A stretch of DNA of 20,347 nt from Coptodactyla brooksi (GCA_033557675.1 JAWQRM010000706.1:1-20347); one strand, 5' to 3'. Positions 9,205 to 18,310 are shown, numbered from the stretch's first letter. The notes: a model not told the origin generated them from the sequence alone. Translations and numbers: made by a program.

Positions 9205-9864
9205 GACATTTAAAGTTTTTATTTATTATGTTTTAAAAATTATCATTAAGTGGCCTCCGTTCTGGTCAATGCATTGACATGGTCGATTTTTGAAGCTTCT
9301 CTCCACTCTTTCCAGCATATCCTCGTTCACTGTATGATCTCATTCCTAAACCTACATGACAGCAAACTGGAAACGGAAGAAAGGGAAGTTTCCCTGGCGA
9401 CTGTTTGGTGTGCATTGTCTACAATAGGCATTATTGGACCATAGTTTTTTGAAGAAAACAATCGCACAATTACAGTCAGTTCTGTTCATTACGTCCATAT
9501 AATGTGGGGATGTCTGGTTTCAGCAGGATGGCGCCACAGCCCACAGGGCGCAAATTTCGATGAATCTTTTGCAAGAATACTTCCCCCAACCCCTTATTTC
9601 TTGTGAGGTCTTCAATGCAGAACGCGCTCGCCCGATTTAGCCCTGACTTTTCTCCACATCTGAAATCCCTAGTTTACGACCGTCCAAGGACCCTGCCTCT
9701 CAACTACAGAACAATATTGAAGCTGCTATTGACAACATATCCGTTTACGTGCTGGAAAGAGTGGAAAGAAGCTTCAAAATCAACTATCTCAATGCACTGA
9801 CCAGAACGGAAGCCACCTTAATGATATAATTTTTAAAGCATAATACATAAAAACTTTAAATGTC
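9205..9864. mobile_element. Two opposed mariner-like copies forming a 660-bp fold-back
   Basis: Arms at 9205-9317 and 9750-9864 (113 and 115 bp) are inverted copies of each other with scattered differences. They share the stretch around GTGGC-TCCGTTCTGGTCA and the GAAGCTTCT/CCACTCTTTCCAGC segment. Both arms encode the same mariner transposase C-terminus, read outward. On the left, minus strand, it reads DMLERVERSFKN and QNGGHL (about 9240-9335). On the right, plus strand, it is preceded by a longer transposase piece. The structure is therefore a head-to-head pair of 3' parts, not simple terminal repeats. Confidence 0.7.
9395..9830 (+). pseudogene. Mariner-like (IS630/Tc1 superfamily) transposase fragment
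   Basis: The plus strand shows, in order, VWCALSTIGIIGPYFFEEN (about 9405-9462), then WFQQDGATAHRAQISMNLLQ (about 9520-9580, carrying the second catalytic Asp of the DDE/D triad). The third catalytic region is degenerate (a PDL-like ALTFLH stretch near 9635-9655). The C-terminal NIEAAIDNISVYVLERVERS and INYLNALTRTEATL segments follow (9706-9815). These are landmarks of the insect mariner-like transposases ending in a GGH-L region. At least three frameshifts and the loss of the N-terminal DNA-binding half make it inactive. Confidence 0.75.
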
Positions 9865-10684
9865 TGTAAATGTTTATGGCATTCATTATTTTTTCATTTT
9901 ATTCTTTGTGATCATTTTATTATACTTTTCCTTCTTAAGCAAATTTTTGTGGCAGGTTGCACCAGCTAGTTGTGGATCCATGCGATACGTAGAACGTATT
10001 AAATAATATGTTCAAAAGACATAAAAACTAGTATCTATAAAAATTACAGGCTAGTTTTATTGCTTCGAAATCAAAGATTATCACGTATGATAATACTGCT
10101 ATCGCAGGAATTTATTTGTCAATCAATCACAGTTATTAAAACTTGCCAACATTATGACTTGCAAGACACTACATTCTTAGTTGAATGTGCTTTATAGTGG
10201 AATGATATCTTTAAACTAATTTCCTAATCGTCAATGTGTATTTTTGTCTTATAAAGTACTAAACGTGCAAATAACTGCGTTAGTTCAGTTCGCAATGCAC
10301 AATCATTTATCAACAGAGAAGCGCTATTGCTTATCATTTAGGCCAACCAATATTATTTTGAACTAATTTAATTAAGTGGTGATGTAACTTAGTATTATTA
10401 CTATGCATGGATATTTAGATGTTAATTTGAGCAGTCACTTATTATAACTTGATCCTTGCAATTTCAGCTCAGATTAGAATATGCTTAAAGCGCATTCATA
10501 CACACTTTCCATGCAAGTGTTGTGTTGTCTTTTATGTGCAAAAGAAACACAAGACTAAAGAAAACTTTCGTATAATTTCTGTAATTACTTTTGATAAAAA
10601 TGATGAGTTGGCTATTAAAAACTGCTTGCAGCACTTATAAATTAATTTAATATTCATGATGATACCGCCAATTGTCAGGATATA
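9865..10684. other. No gene recognised
   Basis: AT-rich intergenic sequence. A short open frame at 10449-10640 has no recognisable domain and an ordinary random composition. GGCAGGTTGCACC near 9953-9965 might be a badly eroded mariner end but matches poorly. Confidence 0.5.
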
Positions 10685-10806
10685 TGATATAATGTTGGGT
10701 TGAAGTAATAATCTACTGGCTATTAAATTCTTTATTCAGGTTCAACTTGAGCTGAATAAAGAATTTAATAGCCAGTAGATTATTATTTCAACCCAACAGT
10801 ATATCA
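10685..10806. repeat. Near-perfect 122-bp hairpin (55-bp arms, 12-nt loop)
   Basis: Arms 10685-10739 and 10752-10806 are complementary at 53 of 55 positions. The two exceptions are 10692/10799 and 10705/10786; the latter would be a G-U pair in plus-strand RNA. The stem includes ATCTACTGGCTATTAAATTC. The loop (10740-10751) is itself partly self-complementary (TTCAACTTGA), so the whole unit is close to a continuous palindrome. No coding content. It could be a tiny fold-back transposon, a recent inverted duplication, or a source of hairpin-derived small RNA. The sequence shows only the structure. Confidence 0.9.
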
Positions 10807-10920
10807 ATTAATTTAGTTATTACGGTGTGTAGCCAATCGTTATACAACTGAGGCTTCTGAGGAAGTCTTAGATTTCATCTATGCTATTGTGCTATATATT
10901 AGGTACCTTTTTATTATAAA

Positions 10921-11309
10921 TATGCAGGATGCCTCAGCACAACATTTCAGAACTTGAAAGAGGGCAATGCAGGGTTGGGGATGCTTTTCTGATTCATCAA
11001 AACTAAATAAAATGCTACGTAAGTGAATAGTCGCTTTAATAATAAATTTACATGAACAAAAGTAACATGCGTCAATGATTGTGTTAGAGATTTCGTCCAC
11101 TGATTTCAATGCACAAGATGTGAGGCCTGAATTGAAGTTGGTGAATTGAGGGTCAAAAAGAAAACAATGCTGACCAACTATAATCCATATCAACACCATC
11201 TACTGCGTCAGAAAAGCATTTCCAACCCTGCATTGCTATATGATTCCGTCGTTGGGGTGCACTCTACCCCTCCTAGAAGTTCTGAAACGTTGTGCTAAGA
11301 TACCCTGTA
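10921..11309. mobile_element. MITE of about 390 bp with 33-bp terminal inverted repeats
   Basis: The ends at 10923-10955 and 11277-11309 match at 27 of 33 positions, and all six differences are transitions. The shared core is AGCACAAC-TTTCAGAACTT behind a CAGG-T start, as in Tc1/mariner-type ends. A second inner pair, 10964-10992 and 11208-11236, matches 27 of 29 (GCAATGCAGGGTTGG core). The right side has about 40 extra bases between outer and inner repeats. TA-rich flanks are compatible with TA duplication but not decisive. The 106-codon minus frame inside (10879-11199) crosses the boundary and resembles no transposase, so I treat it as chance. Confidence 0.75.
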
Positions 11310-11410
11310 TCTTTATACCTATCAATATATATTTGTACCTACTTATTTACAGATCTAACATTATGAGTTTATTTAAAGAAACGATTTGGTTATTATTACA
11401 TCATATTATA

Positions 11411-11416
11411 TTTATT
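11411..11416 (-). terminator. Candidate poly(A) signal of the selenium-binding protein gene
   Basis: AATAAA on the minus strand, about 122 nt past the stop codon at 11538-11540; a second one lies at 11368-11373. A short (TG)7 repeat at 11441-11454 falls inside the presumed 3' UTR. Both signals precede the MITE, so the transcript probably ends before it. Confidence 0.5.
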
Positions 11417-11537
11417 TGTAACAAGTTAAGCAAATATACATGTGTGTGTGTGTATAAATATTTCAAAAAAACATCTCAGGACACCACAACATAAGTAGCA
11501 ACAATTAACAAGTTATTTTTTTATCATGAAATGTATA

Positions 11538-13073
11538 TTATTTTTTACAAGTGGTATCAGATAACCAAATGTCTGAAGAACAATCACCTCCGGGATATCT
11601 GCAACAAAAAAGAGAAGAAAACAGTTACTCGTGTATATCTTATAAACCATTCATACACAAACCTCATTTCATGGGCTAGTAGTGGTCCATCAGCTGAATT
11701 TCCAAAATCAACTAAGAAATCAGGATCGAGCGTCATGCCGCCATTTTTATGATCAATATCCAGTTTAACCATGAAGCTTCCATATTTTATGCTGTCTGGG
11801 TAGAACTGTCTATCCCATGGAGAGAAAATGCTTGATGTCACATAAAGACGTCTGCCATCGAGTGATAATTGCAACATTTGCGGTGCTCCGTATAATCGTT
11901 TACCTTTTACGTAAACTGGACTTGGTGGTTCAGTGAGTTCTTGATCTTCGATTACTTTGATATTTGAGCCTTTAACAACTTGTCCTCCCAAGAAGACCTG
12001 TCCTGCTAGTTTTGGGTGGGCGGGGTCGCTCACATCATATTGTCTGATGTCGCCGTGGAACCAATTGCTTAGATATAAATATTTGTCGTCCAAAGATAAG
12101 ATGATGTCGGTTATCATACCTTGTAAATGGTCACCGACCCAACCTGTAACTTTCTTAGGTTTAACATCAATGACTTTATCCACCTGCCATTTATCATCCT
12201 TCAAATAAAATCTGTATACGTTAGCATTATAAGCGCAACCAACAAAACCTTGCGGTTGCAAGGGATCATGCAAGAATCTTATTTCCAGTGGAGCAATACC
12301 ATCTTCACCCAAGTTCCAAGATTGAATCAGCTTCTGTTCTTTCCAAGAATAGAAATTCAACGATCTTCCGTAGATGTCAGGATTCGCAGCTTCCGACGGA
12401 TGGAAACCTTTCTTGAAAACCTTTGGCGAGGCCCATTCGGTGGCTATCATAATATCAAAGTGTGGTTGGTACCAGAAATCATAACCGAATTTTGCTGTTT
12501 GTCCTTTAGTCCAAGTACCCTTCATTTTCAAAGTTTTCGAATCTATCAGAACATAATCTCCCTTTCCATTCCCTTCCACATCACCCATGGTTGAAATCAT
12601 GATATCTCCGTTCGCTAAGCAGTGAGTTGTATGTGGTGTTGAGCAGTTTAAGGCATGCATTTCAGAAGGTTCGAATACTTTGCAAATTGACGGAGCTTTA
12701 GGATTTTTTCCAACATCAACCACGTAAACCCTGTCAGATCCTAAGGCTGGCATCACCAACTTATCTCGGACGGCACTAGTGCAACCGTGACAGCTCGAGC
12801 AGACGTTCCATCCAGTATGATGCAGCTCGTCATCTTTGTTTCCAGTACGCAAGTAATGAATAATCTAAACATTATCCATTAATGGTGATGTGTTTGCTTG
12901 ATATTTAACATTCATTACCTGACAATAAGTTGGAGATTCAGGATTTACATCTACGGTGGCTAAAAGATCAGTTTTGGTTTCGGTTTGATTCGGTTGGACA
13001 CAGATGACATATAAAAGCTCTTCCCTAGATCCTTTGGTCATGGCATCCATAGGGGTTGCATAACCAGGGCCGG
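11538..13073 (-). CDS. SELENBP1: Selenium-binding protein / methanethiol oxidase, last three exons
   Basis: Members of this beta-propeller family oxidise methanethiol to H2S, H2O2 and formaldehyde and bind selenium; they act in the cytosol. On the minus strand the exons are 13073-12919, 12864-11663 and 11598-11538, with GT-AG introns of 54 and 64 nt. They give about 472 residues, close to full length. The first exon here starts within a split codon and reads GPGYATPMDAMTKGSREELL, then ATVDVNPESPTYCQ. The main exon has DELHHTGWNVCSSCHG, whose CSSC includes the reactive cysteine known from the human protein. It continues with GYDFWYQPHFDIMIATEW, PLEIRFLHDP, SLDDKYLYLSNWFHGD and LVDFGNSADGPLLAHEMR. 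The last exon supplies YPGGDCSSDIWL, the conserved C-terminus. Only the few residues before GPGY, usually containing a Cys pair, are missing. Without splicing, reading runs into intron sequence ending FSFLLQISRR. No internal damage was seen. Confidence 0.93.
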
Positions 13074-13930
13074 CTTTAATTAAATTCGTAATTATTATTT
13101 AATTTATTGCAAAGGCTACCAGAAAGAGATAAGTTTTAATTGAAAATTACGCCTTTCATTACCAGGAGAGTGATTAAGAGATCTGTTATTATATGATTGT
13201 CATTATATAAACAATGTATTACCATATTTTAGCTGGAGTGCTAAAAGTGCCAGAAAAAGTCGAATACAAGGGAAGGAGGGATTAAATGAATTGTGTGGTA
13301 GGCATCATGGAAGGCGATAGTACAAAATCAACCAGACAAGTTATTGAGGAATTGCTTTGCTAGAAAACCGTGTCTAGAGTTTTAAGAAATCACGTTCATA
13401 AGGGCTTTAAGTGCGGAAAAGCTCAGAAAATAGGATTTATAGATTTTACATTCATTATATTCCTATAGGCGTAGTAGTTTGTACCTCCTCTATGGTAGTA
13501 CCTTAATACCTCTGTACCTCTAACGAGTGGTAATTGGTATGCATACTATACGCGGTTATTTACATAGTTGTGTTTTACTGATAATTGTTAAATTAACAAA
13601 ATTTGTACACATAAGTTGTTTTATATATGTATTTAAAAAACTTTCCATTTTTTCAGAAATGGTAAACATAGCTGCATGATCAATATATTTTGTCATATTC
13701 TATATTATAATGAGAATTAAATTATCTAGTATGTATAAATAAGGGAGTTAATAAAAATTTTTACAAATCCTTATCAATAATCATACAAAAAGATTATGTG
13801 ATCAGTAGATCATTATCGATTTATTTATGTTAGAAAATTCAAATAAAATATGGATAATTCACTTTGTTGAAAATTAATCTCCAATCCATGAATAGTGATT
13901 TCACATAATTTGCTATTGACTTTTAACTAA
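13074..13930. other. Upstream intron or flank of the SELENBP1 gene; possible mariner scrap
   Basis: AT-rich sequence that must begin with an intron, since 13073 is preceded by an AG acceptor on the minus strand. The plus strand at about 13283-13425 encodes GDSTKSTRQVIEELLC, a stop, then KTVSRVLRNHVHKGFK. This resembles the N-terminal helix-turn-helix of mariner transposases (STR-L-EEL followed by S-VSRVLR). The match is short and broken, so this is tentative. A TATAGGCGTAGTAG at 13466-13479 recalls the hAT end at 4831, but no partner was found. Confidence 0.35.
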
Positions 13931-14060
13931 AGATAATCCAATCGTAATAAAATAATACAATTTGAGTACGAAACACCATAATAACTATAAAACAAAAAGA
14001 ATTTATGAGAAATCGGTTGGATATTCTTTAAAGTTGTATTTCTTAGCTATTTAAAGGGCA
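13930..14060. repeat. Old dispersed repeat, copy A (paired with 15487-15605)
   Basis: The two copies share TCCAATC-T-ATAAAAT, TACAATTT-AG-AC-AAA-ACCA and ATAACGA/TA-like blocks in the same order and orientation over about 120 bp with heavy divergence. They lie about 1.55 kb apart. Family unknown. Confidence 0.45.
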
Positions 14061-14283
14061 TACTGTAAGTAGAATGTAAATTAGTCATTATATTAAAATT
14101 TATATTATATATCATAAAATAGCAGTGTACCCCATGTAGTACTTAGTGTGATGAATAAAGTAAAAATAATTAATATAACAAATAATAATGGCATAGTAAA
14201 GCAAACGTATAAGTTTCCAAAGCTTATTAACAGTACACTAGAATTATTAACAATAACTTAAAACATATCCAAAATCTTATACC

Positions 14284-14673
14284 GGACTTTCAGAAATGTC
14301 CAAGTCCCACGTGACCGAATGCAAATTCCTGTTCTAGGAATTTGTGTATCCTAGTTTGATAGTATTGTAAAAAGAAGTAACTAGGTGTTGACATTTCAAA
14401 CATAGACGTTCCTGAACTGAGTATTTTTTCGTTATTCCAACGTTAAGTATTAGGTGTAATTTATTATTAATTAGAACTATCATCTGTTTAGTATCAAACA
14501 AAATACTCTGATAATAATACACATTTCTTTTTCGGTTATTTAACAGTAAACTAATTTTGTTACGCCGCGGAATTTCTTAATTGTAGCAGTTAGGGTATTT
14601 TATTTTAATCATTACCATACTGCAAGTTGGGTTATCTAATCAGTTGCAGTCACGTAGGACATTTCTGAAAGCC
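14284..14673. mobile_element. MITE-like unit bounded by inverted GGACTTTCAGAAATGTCC repeats
   Basis: GGACTTTCAGAAATGTCC at 14284-14301 recurs inverted at 14656-14673 with one difference. Both are followed inward by an ACGTGAC segment. Each 18-mer is itself nearly palindromic (GGAC...GTCC). An inner 8-bp palindrome (AAATTCCT/AGGAATTT) sits at 14323-14343. The interior is AT-rich and non-coding. Exact boundaries and any target duplication are uncertain. Confidence 0.5.
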
Positions 14674-14695
14674 CTGTGGTTATAGGTCATTCTTA

Positions 14696-14725
14696 AGGTT
14701 AACAATGAGCTTGACCTACGATAAA
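14696..14725. repeat. Dispersed motif, paired with 17036-17065
   Basis: The stretch GTTAACAATGAGCTTGAC followed by GATAAAA recurs at about 17036-17065 as CTTAACAATGACCTTGAC with the same downstream block. It may be a second block of the diverged repeat that also appears at 13930 and 15487, with intervening rearrangement. Confidence 0.4.
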
Positions 14726-15048
14726 ATGGTTTTGCAAGTTGACTGCATAATTTATTGTTAATTTGTATTTAGAGGTTAATATTTGTTGACCTCATGTTAC
14801 GTAAATTTTTTTATAGCTTCGACAAAAAATCGGGCTACGGAGGGTTAACAATGGAGCAAGACAAACTTTTCTATTAATAGTATATTAAATATAATATGTA
14901 TATATAATTTTTATAATCAATAACAGTTTATAGATTATGGAAGAAAAAAAATCATGATTGGAACGAAATCGTAGTACAGATAATATTCGTGTTACACTGT
15001 TAGTCTTAATTTATCCAAAACAGTTTTAAAGAGTGATAATTCATAGAA

Positions 15049-15268
15049 CAGGGTGCGGCAGGGCAACTTCCTTATTTTAAAAATGAATAACACAAACAGT
15101 ATAGGAGATATCAGTTTAATTTTTTTACATGCTTTTTAAAATTGTTTTTGGTGTAGTGATTTATAATAAATGTTTGTGTAACCTTGTGTAATTCATGAGT
15201 TACACGAGGTTTTCGGCAGTATTCAAAATCTTTATTTTAAAAAATTATTTCTTTGCCCCACAGCCCAC
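15049..15268. mobile_element. Short mariner-end element (terminal repeat copy 2)
   Basis: 15049-15083 repeats the mariner terminus of 9156-9190 with 34 of 35 bases identical. A degenerate inverted counterpart may lie at about 15236-15268 (TTTTAAAAAATTATT then GCCCCACAGCCC), which would make a 220-bp MITE. A 12-bp stem with an 8-nt loop lies at 15180-15211. The left end is clear; the right end is a guess. Confidence 0.45.
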
Positions 15269-15359
15269 GAAGCAACTTTAATTTGTAAAGATTTAAAGGT
15301 CTATTAGAAAACGTTTTTATATCAGTAAAATTGATAATACTATTTCGTATTTAATTACT

Positions 15360-16712
15360 TAATATATTCTCAAGGTTAGAAGATACTTTGCAGTGGAAAA
15401 TTAAGAAAGCTTAAATACATAACTCCAAGTAAATATTGATATACATTCTAATCTGCAATAAGTTGACCTCGCTTGTTAGCTGGAGACACTCCAATCTTGA
15501 TAAAATTTTACAATTTAAGCACCAAATACCAAAATAACGAAAGATAAGGAAACAATATTTTTTCAAAAAATTGGTAGTGTTTTATTTAAACTTGTTTTTC
15601 TTTGTTTGGAATGAATTAATTATTAGTAATTCGAACCCAACTTTAACCTGTGACTAAAGAGTTGTCTTAGCCTCAGGATGTGAAGATGTAATTAAAATTA
15701 TTAGTAAGATTTACTGGAGGTGAGTTATTTTTAAAATTCCTATTAATCTTAACAATAATTATATAATAATCCTTATTAACAATAGTTATTTTACAAAGCA
15801 AAGAAAATTTATAATATACCGCAGTGTATTCAACTCAACATTTTTCTTATTATGTAGTACGTTCATTTTCAGGCTAAGGATTAGAGGGAAATTCAAGAAG
15901 GCGAACCTGGTTAATGCTCAAGCACCGTCAGAAGAAGAGGAGGGAGAAATTAAGAATAAGTTCTGTGAACAAATAGACCAGACCATAATAAAACTTCCGA
16001 CATTTGATACAAAATATGTATTAGGTAATTTCAATGCAAAAGTTAAAACGGAGGAAGAACATAAAAATTGATGAAAGAGGAAAGAGAGAAAAGGGGAAAT
16101 AGAGAAATAGTAATGGAGTACGGTGAGAATGGATGGTATGAAGTATAAAGAGTGGACGAGTTAGAGTATATAAGAATATGGCGGGGAATTGAAAAGAGAT
16201 CACGATAAAAAAATAGCCAATGTTAAGAGAGTGTATCTAGACCAGTAAAACTTAAGATTTAGCAAATGATTCGAAGGCTAATAGTCACATATTCTTGCGA
16301 AACTTGGTGTAAGAAGAGGACAGCTAGGAAAGTTGAAAGTCTTACAGAAAAATGTCACGAAAACCATTGATTTTGGTGACATTTAGAAAATATATTTCTT
16401 TTGTTTAAAGAATATCAGAGATCAGAGGATGGTTTTTCTTTTGAGTTAAAGGTGATGTGCATGAAAGTTTTGCCTCTTTTAAGACATGGCGATTAGCATA
16501 TTCATATCCCGTTTATCTGCTATTACAAAAATTTCTGAAGTTATGGAAGTTGTCAGTTTTCAAAGTTGAAAACTAACGACCACTATCTATTTGCTTCTCA
16601 ACTTTTCGATTAAATTACGTTTGGTTATCAATATTTACTTGCCAGAAGTCTTATTTACTTAGCTCTTCTTAATTTCCACTGCAAAATTTCCATTAAACTT
16701 GGGAACATTATA
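15360..16712. repeat. Inverted pair of diverged repeats about 1.2 kb apart
   Basis: The sequence around 15360-15440 (TTTGCAGTGGAAAATTAAGA, then AAGTAAATATTGATA) occurs inverted at about 16630-16712 with small gaps. The pair brackets a LINE fragment (15865-16370). The same left segment continues into the repeat that is shared with 13930-14060. This may be an old inverted-repeat element into which a LINE inserted. Confidence 0.5.
15865..16370 (+). pseudogene. LINE with endonuclease joined to RT tail by internal deletion
   Basis: The plus strand encodes a LINE endonuclease segment: RLRIRGKFKKANLVNAQAPS, then EEEEGEIKNKFCEQI and YVLGNFNAKV (about 15876-16045), with the family's GDFNAKVG motif altered to GNFNAKVK. 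After about 200 bp of eroded sequence, MIRRLIVTYSCETW (16266-16307) appears. This normally lies after the whole reverse transcriptase domain, roughly 1.5 kb further on, so the RT core has been deleted. Stops occur between and after the blocks. The minus frame at 16021-16203 is a shadow. Confidence 0.65.
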
Positions 16713-17210
16713 TGTAATCTAATGTAAGCTCCTTTAATGCATATATTTGTTTTATATTTTTATTAAGGTACTCTTCCTTCATCAGTGCAACTGGTTATAA
16801 TTAATTACTTTTTAAATTTTAGCTCTTTAATGTAGAACTTAACAGACTATAGATTAGTGAACTCGTTTCTCCTTACAATTAAAAAATGTCCCAAAATAAT
16901 TATTGGATAAGACTGCTTCATGTGGAACACAAGGGTTATGGGTTAGGTTTATCTTGTTCTTATCACGAAATATGTTTCTGCATAAATATTATGCATATCT
17001 ATTGTCTGTTAGAGTTTGTCTTCTTCTGTTGCTAACCTTAACAATGACCTTGACTTTGATAAAACAGTAACTAGTCATAAAAATGTTTTGACCATACAAT
17101 TATATAGCTTAGACAATTTCCCAAAATTGTTGTCCAAAGTATTGCACGGATGACTTTTAAAAAGGTTAATCGAAAATATAAGAATGTAGAACATTGTAGT
17201 GTACACTTAC
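16371..17210. other. No gene recognised
   Basis: AT-rich sequence containing the inverted repeat arm near 16630-16712 and the dispersed motif at 17036-17065, which includes TGACCTTGA (17045-17053), an exact nuclear-receptor monomer-type site. I see nothing coding. Confidence 0.45.
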
Positions 17211-17223
17211 ATAGCGGAGCCAT
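17211..17223 (-). CDS. Candidate first coding exon of SELENBP1 (13 nt), tentative
   Basis: On the minus strand ATGGCTCCGCTAT is followed directly by a strong donor GTAAGT (17210-17205). It ends in phase 1, exactly what the exon starting at 13073 needs, so the joined start would read MAPLS then GPGYATP. A GA-repeat lies about 80 bp upstream (17306-17344), as it does for the GST gene. Against it, family members usually carry a Cys pair here, the intron would be 4.1 kb, and a 13-nt exon with a matching donor can occur by chance. An undetected exon elsewhere, or beyond the window, is equally possible. Confidence 0.25.
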
Positions 17224-17305
17224 ATTGAAGTATGTCACTGAACTTGGTTAGCCAAAGTATCAGAACCGACTGCCCGTTGTAAAGTAAGCAATGGATATTT
17301 ATCTA

Positions 17306-17344
17306 TTCTCTCCCTCTCTCTTTCTCTCTCTTTCTTTCTCTCTC
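17306..17344. repeat. TC/GA simple repeat
   Basis: An almost pure (TC)n and (TTTC)n tract of 39 bp; GA-rich on the minus strand. It could be a GAGA-type promoter element for a minus-strand transcript or a simple microsatellite. Confidence 0.8.
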
Positions 17345-17990
17345 AAGTCAAGACTTGATAATAAAATTATAACATATTTTTTTCAGATGAAGAATTGAGC
17401 GTTATAATTAGAACTTGCCAGAAAATATTGGTTGGATGTATCTTTATGTCTCTCGATAGTTTTAAGTTTCGAAACTTGCGACTTCTCTATTGCCTTTTTG
17501 CACAATCAATTTAACCTTGACACATGGATGCGTCGCAGTTAGAATTAATAAATGTGTTATAAGGCACCTGTTAAAACTATTAAACTGGAACAGTACTAAT
17601 GCTATTCATTGAATCATAATTATTGTGATACAATAATTAGGATTCGGTGGCGTAGGATTCGATGGCGTTTTCCATCTTCATTTAATTTTTTTTACTTACT
17701 TGTACTAAAGTTGGAAAATGCTAACTTGGTTAGCAAAACCTGCATCTAGCATGAATGTTTTGAATTTCGTGTTGTGGTGACAACAAAATAGGTAATTTAC
17801 TATTTCACTTTAATTTCTTTAATCTTTTAATTAATTAAAAGTTTAATAAAATTAAAAATAAAATAAAATTAAAAATAAAAATTATTAATTTAATCTTTTA
17901 AATCAAGAAATGATATTTTCAAACATAATGGAATTTATCACAATTTGTTCTTATCGCTGTATTAGCCAAACAGGTCGTAATGTTTAATTT
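17345..17990. other. No gene; contains a dead copy of the ribozyme-like module
   Basis: At 17711-17770 the sequence AATGCTAACTTGGTTAGC followed by AAAACC matches the stem II region of the module at 19089-19138. The flanking core bases are lost. A 15-bp tandem duplication (TAGGATTCGGTGGCG type) lies at about 17638-17667. Around 17810-17890 the sequence is almost only A and T (AAATTAAAAATAAAA repeats). Confidence 0.5.
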
Positions 17991-17999
17991 GAAAGCTTC

Positions 18000-18060
18000 C
18001 GCAGCCGAGGATTATAATAGATAAATCCCGGCTTCCGGTTTGAATCCCATCATGTTGGTT
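18000..18060 (+). repeat. Possible tRNA-derived SINE fragment
   Basis: GGTTTGAATCCC (18038-18049) fits a polymerase III B box with one change. It is preceded by CCCGGCTTCC and by GCAGCCGAGG about 30 bp upstream, reminiscent of the tRNA Leu/Ser-type heads of insect SINEs. No complete A box or cloverleaf can be formed, so it is not a tRNA gene. Confidence 0.3.
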
Positions 18061-18310
18061 ATACGCAGTTGTTTCATCCGCAATTCCATGAGGAATGTTG
18101 CTGATCGTATTGTTGCTACTGCCGTCGTCCCTTAATCCAGACTGAAATGAAATGTGCTACTTTCGAAACCACAAGTTGTACGAATGAAATAAAGTTAAAT
18201 CTTGTATGTCATTATGTTATTGTATAAGCGCTTTAAGAATTTTAAAAGTACTTTTAATAAAGCACGTATTTACTTAGCAGCAGTATCTTTTAGATTTATT
18301 TTAAGTAATC

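Noticed and set aside
9950..9980. Right end of the mariner composite
   Set aside because: The similarity to the terminus at 9156 is too weak and requires several mismatches within 15 bp.
10449..10640. Possible small gene between the mariner remnant and the hairpin
   Set aside because: No domain, no promoter or splice context, and composition as expected by chance.
10685..10806. Hairpin as a microRNA precursor
   Set aside because: The stem is far too long and perfect for a canonical microRNA and no mature-arm conservation can be judged; kept as a repeat.
10879..11199. 106-codon minus-strand frame
   Set aside because: It crosses the boundary of the MITE, includes its terminal repeat as coding sequence and matches no protein domain I know.
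12127..12594. 155-codon plus-strand frame
   Set aside because: It is the antisense shadow of the main SELENBP1 exon.
5485..13073. GST and SELENBP1 as a functional gene cluster
   Set aside because: They are convergent, separated by 4.3 kb of repeats and share no visible regulatory unit apart from GA tracts, one of which belongs to an unproven exon.
13466..13500. Solo hAT end resembling the terminus at 4831
   Set aside because: Only about 11 bp agree and neither a partner end nor a duplication was found.
17241..17262. Fourth ribozyme-like module (AACTTGGTTAGC)
   Set aside because: Only 12-13 bp match the stem II strand; the complementary strand and core boxes are absent.
18000..18060. tRNA gene
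   Set aside because: Only a B-box-like segment is present; no acceptor stem or cloverleaf can be drawn.
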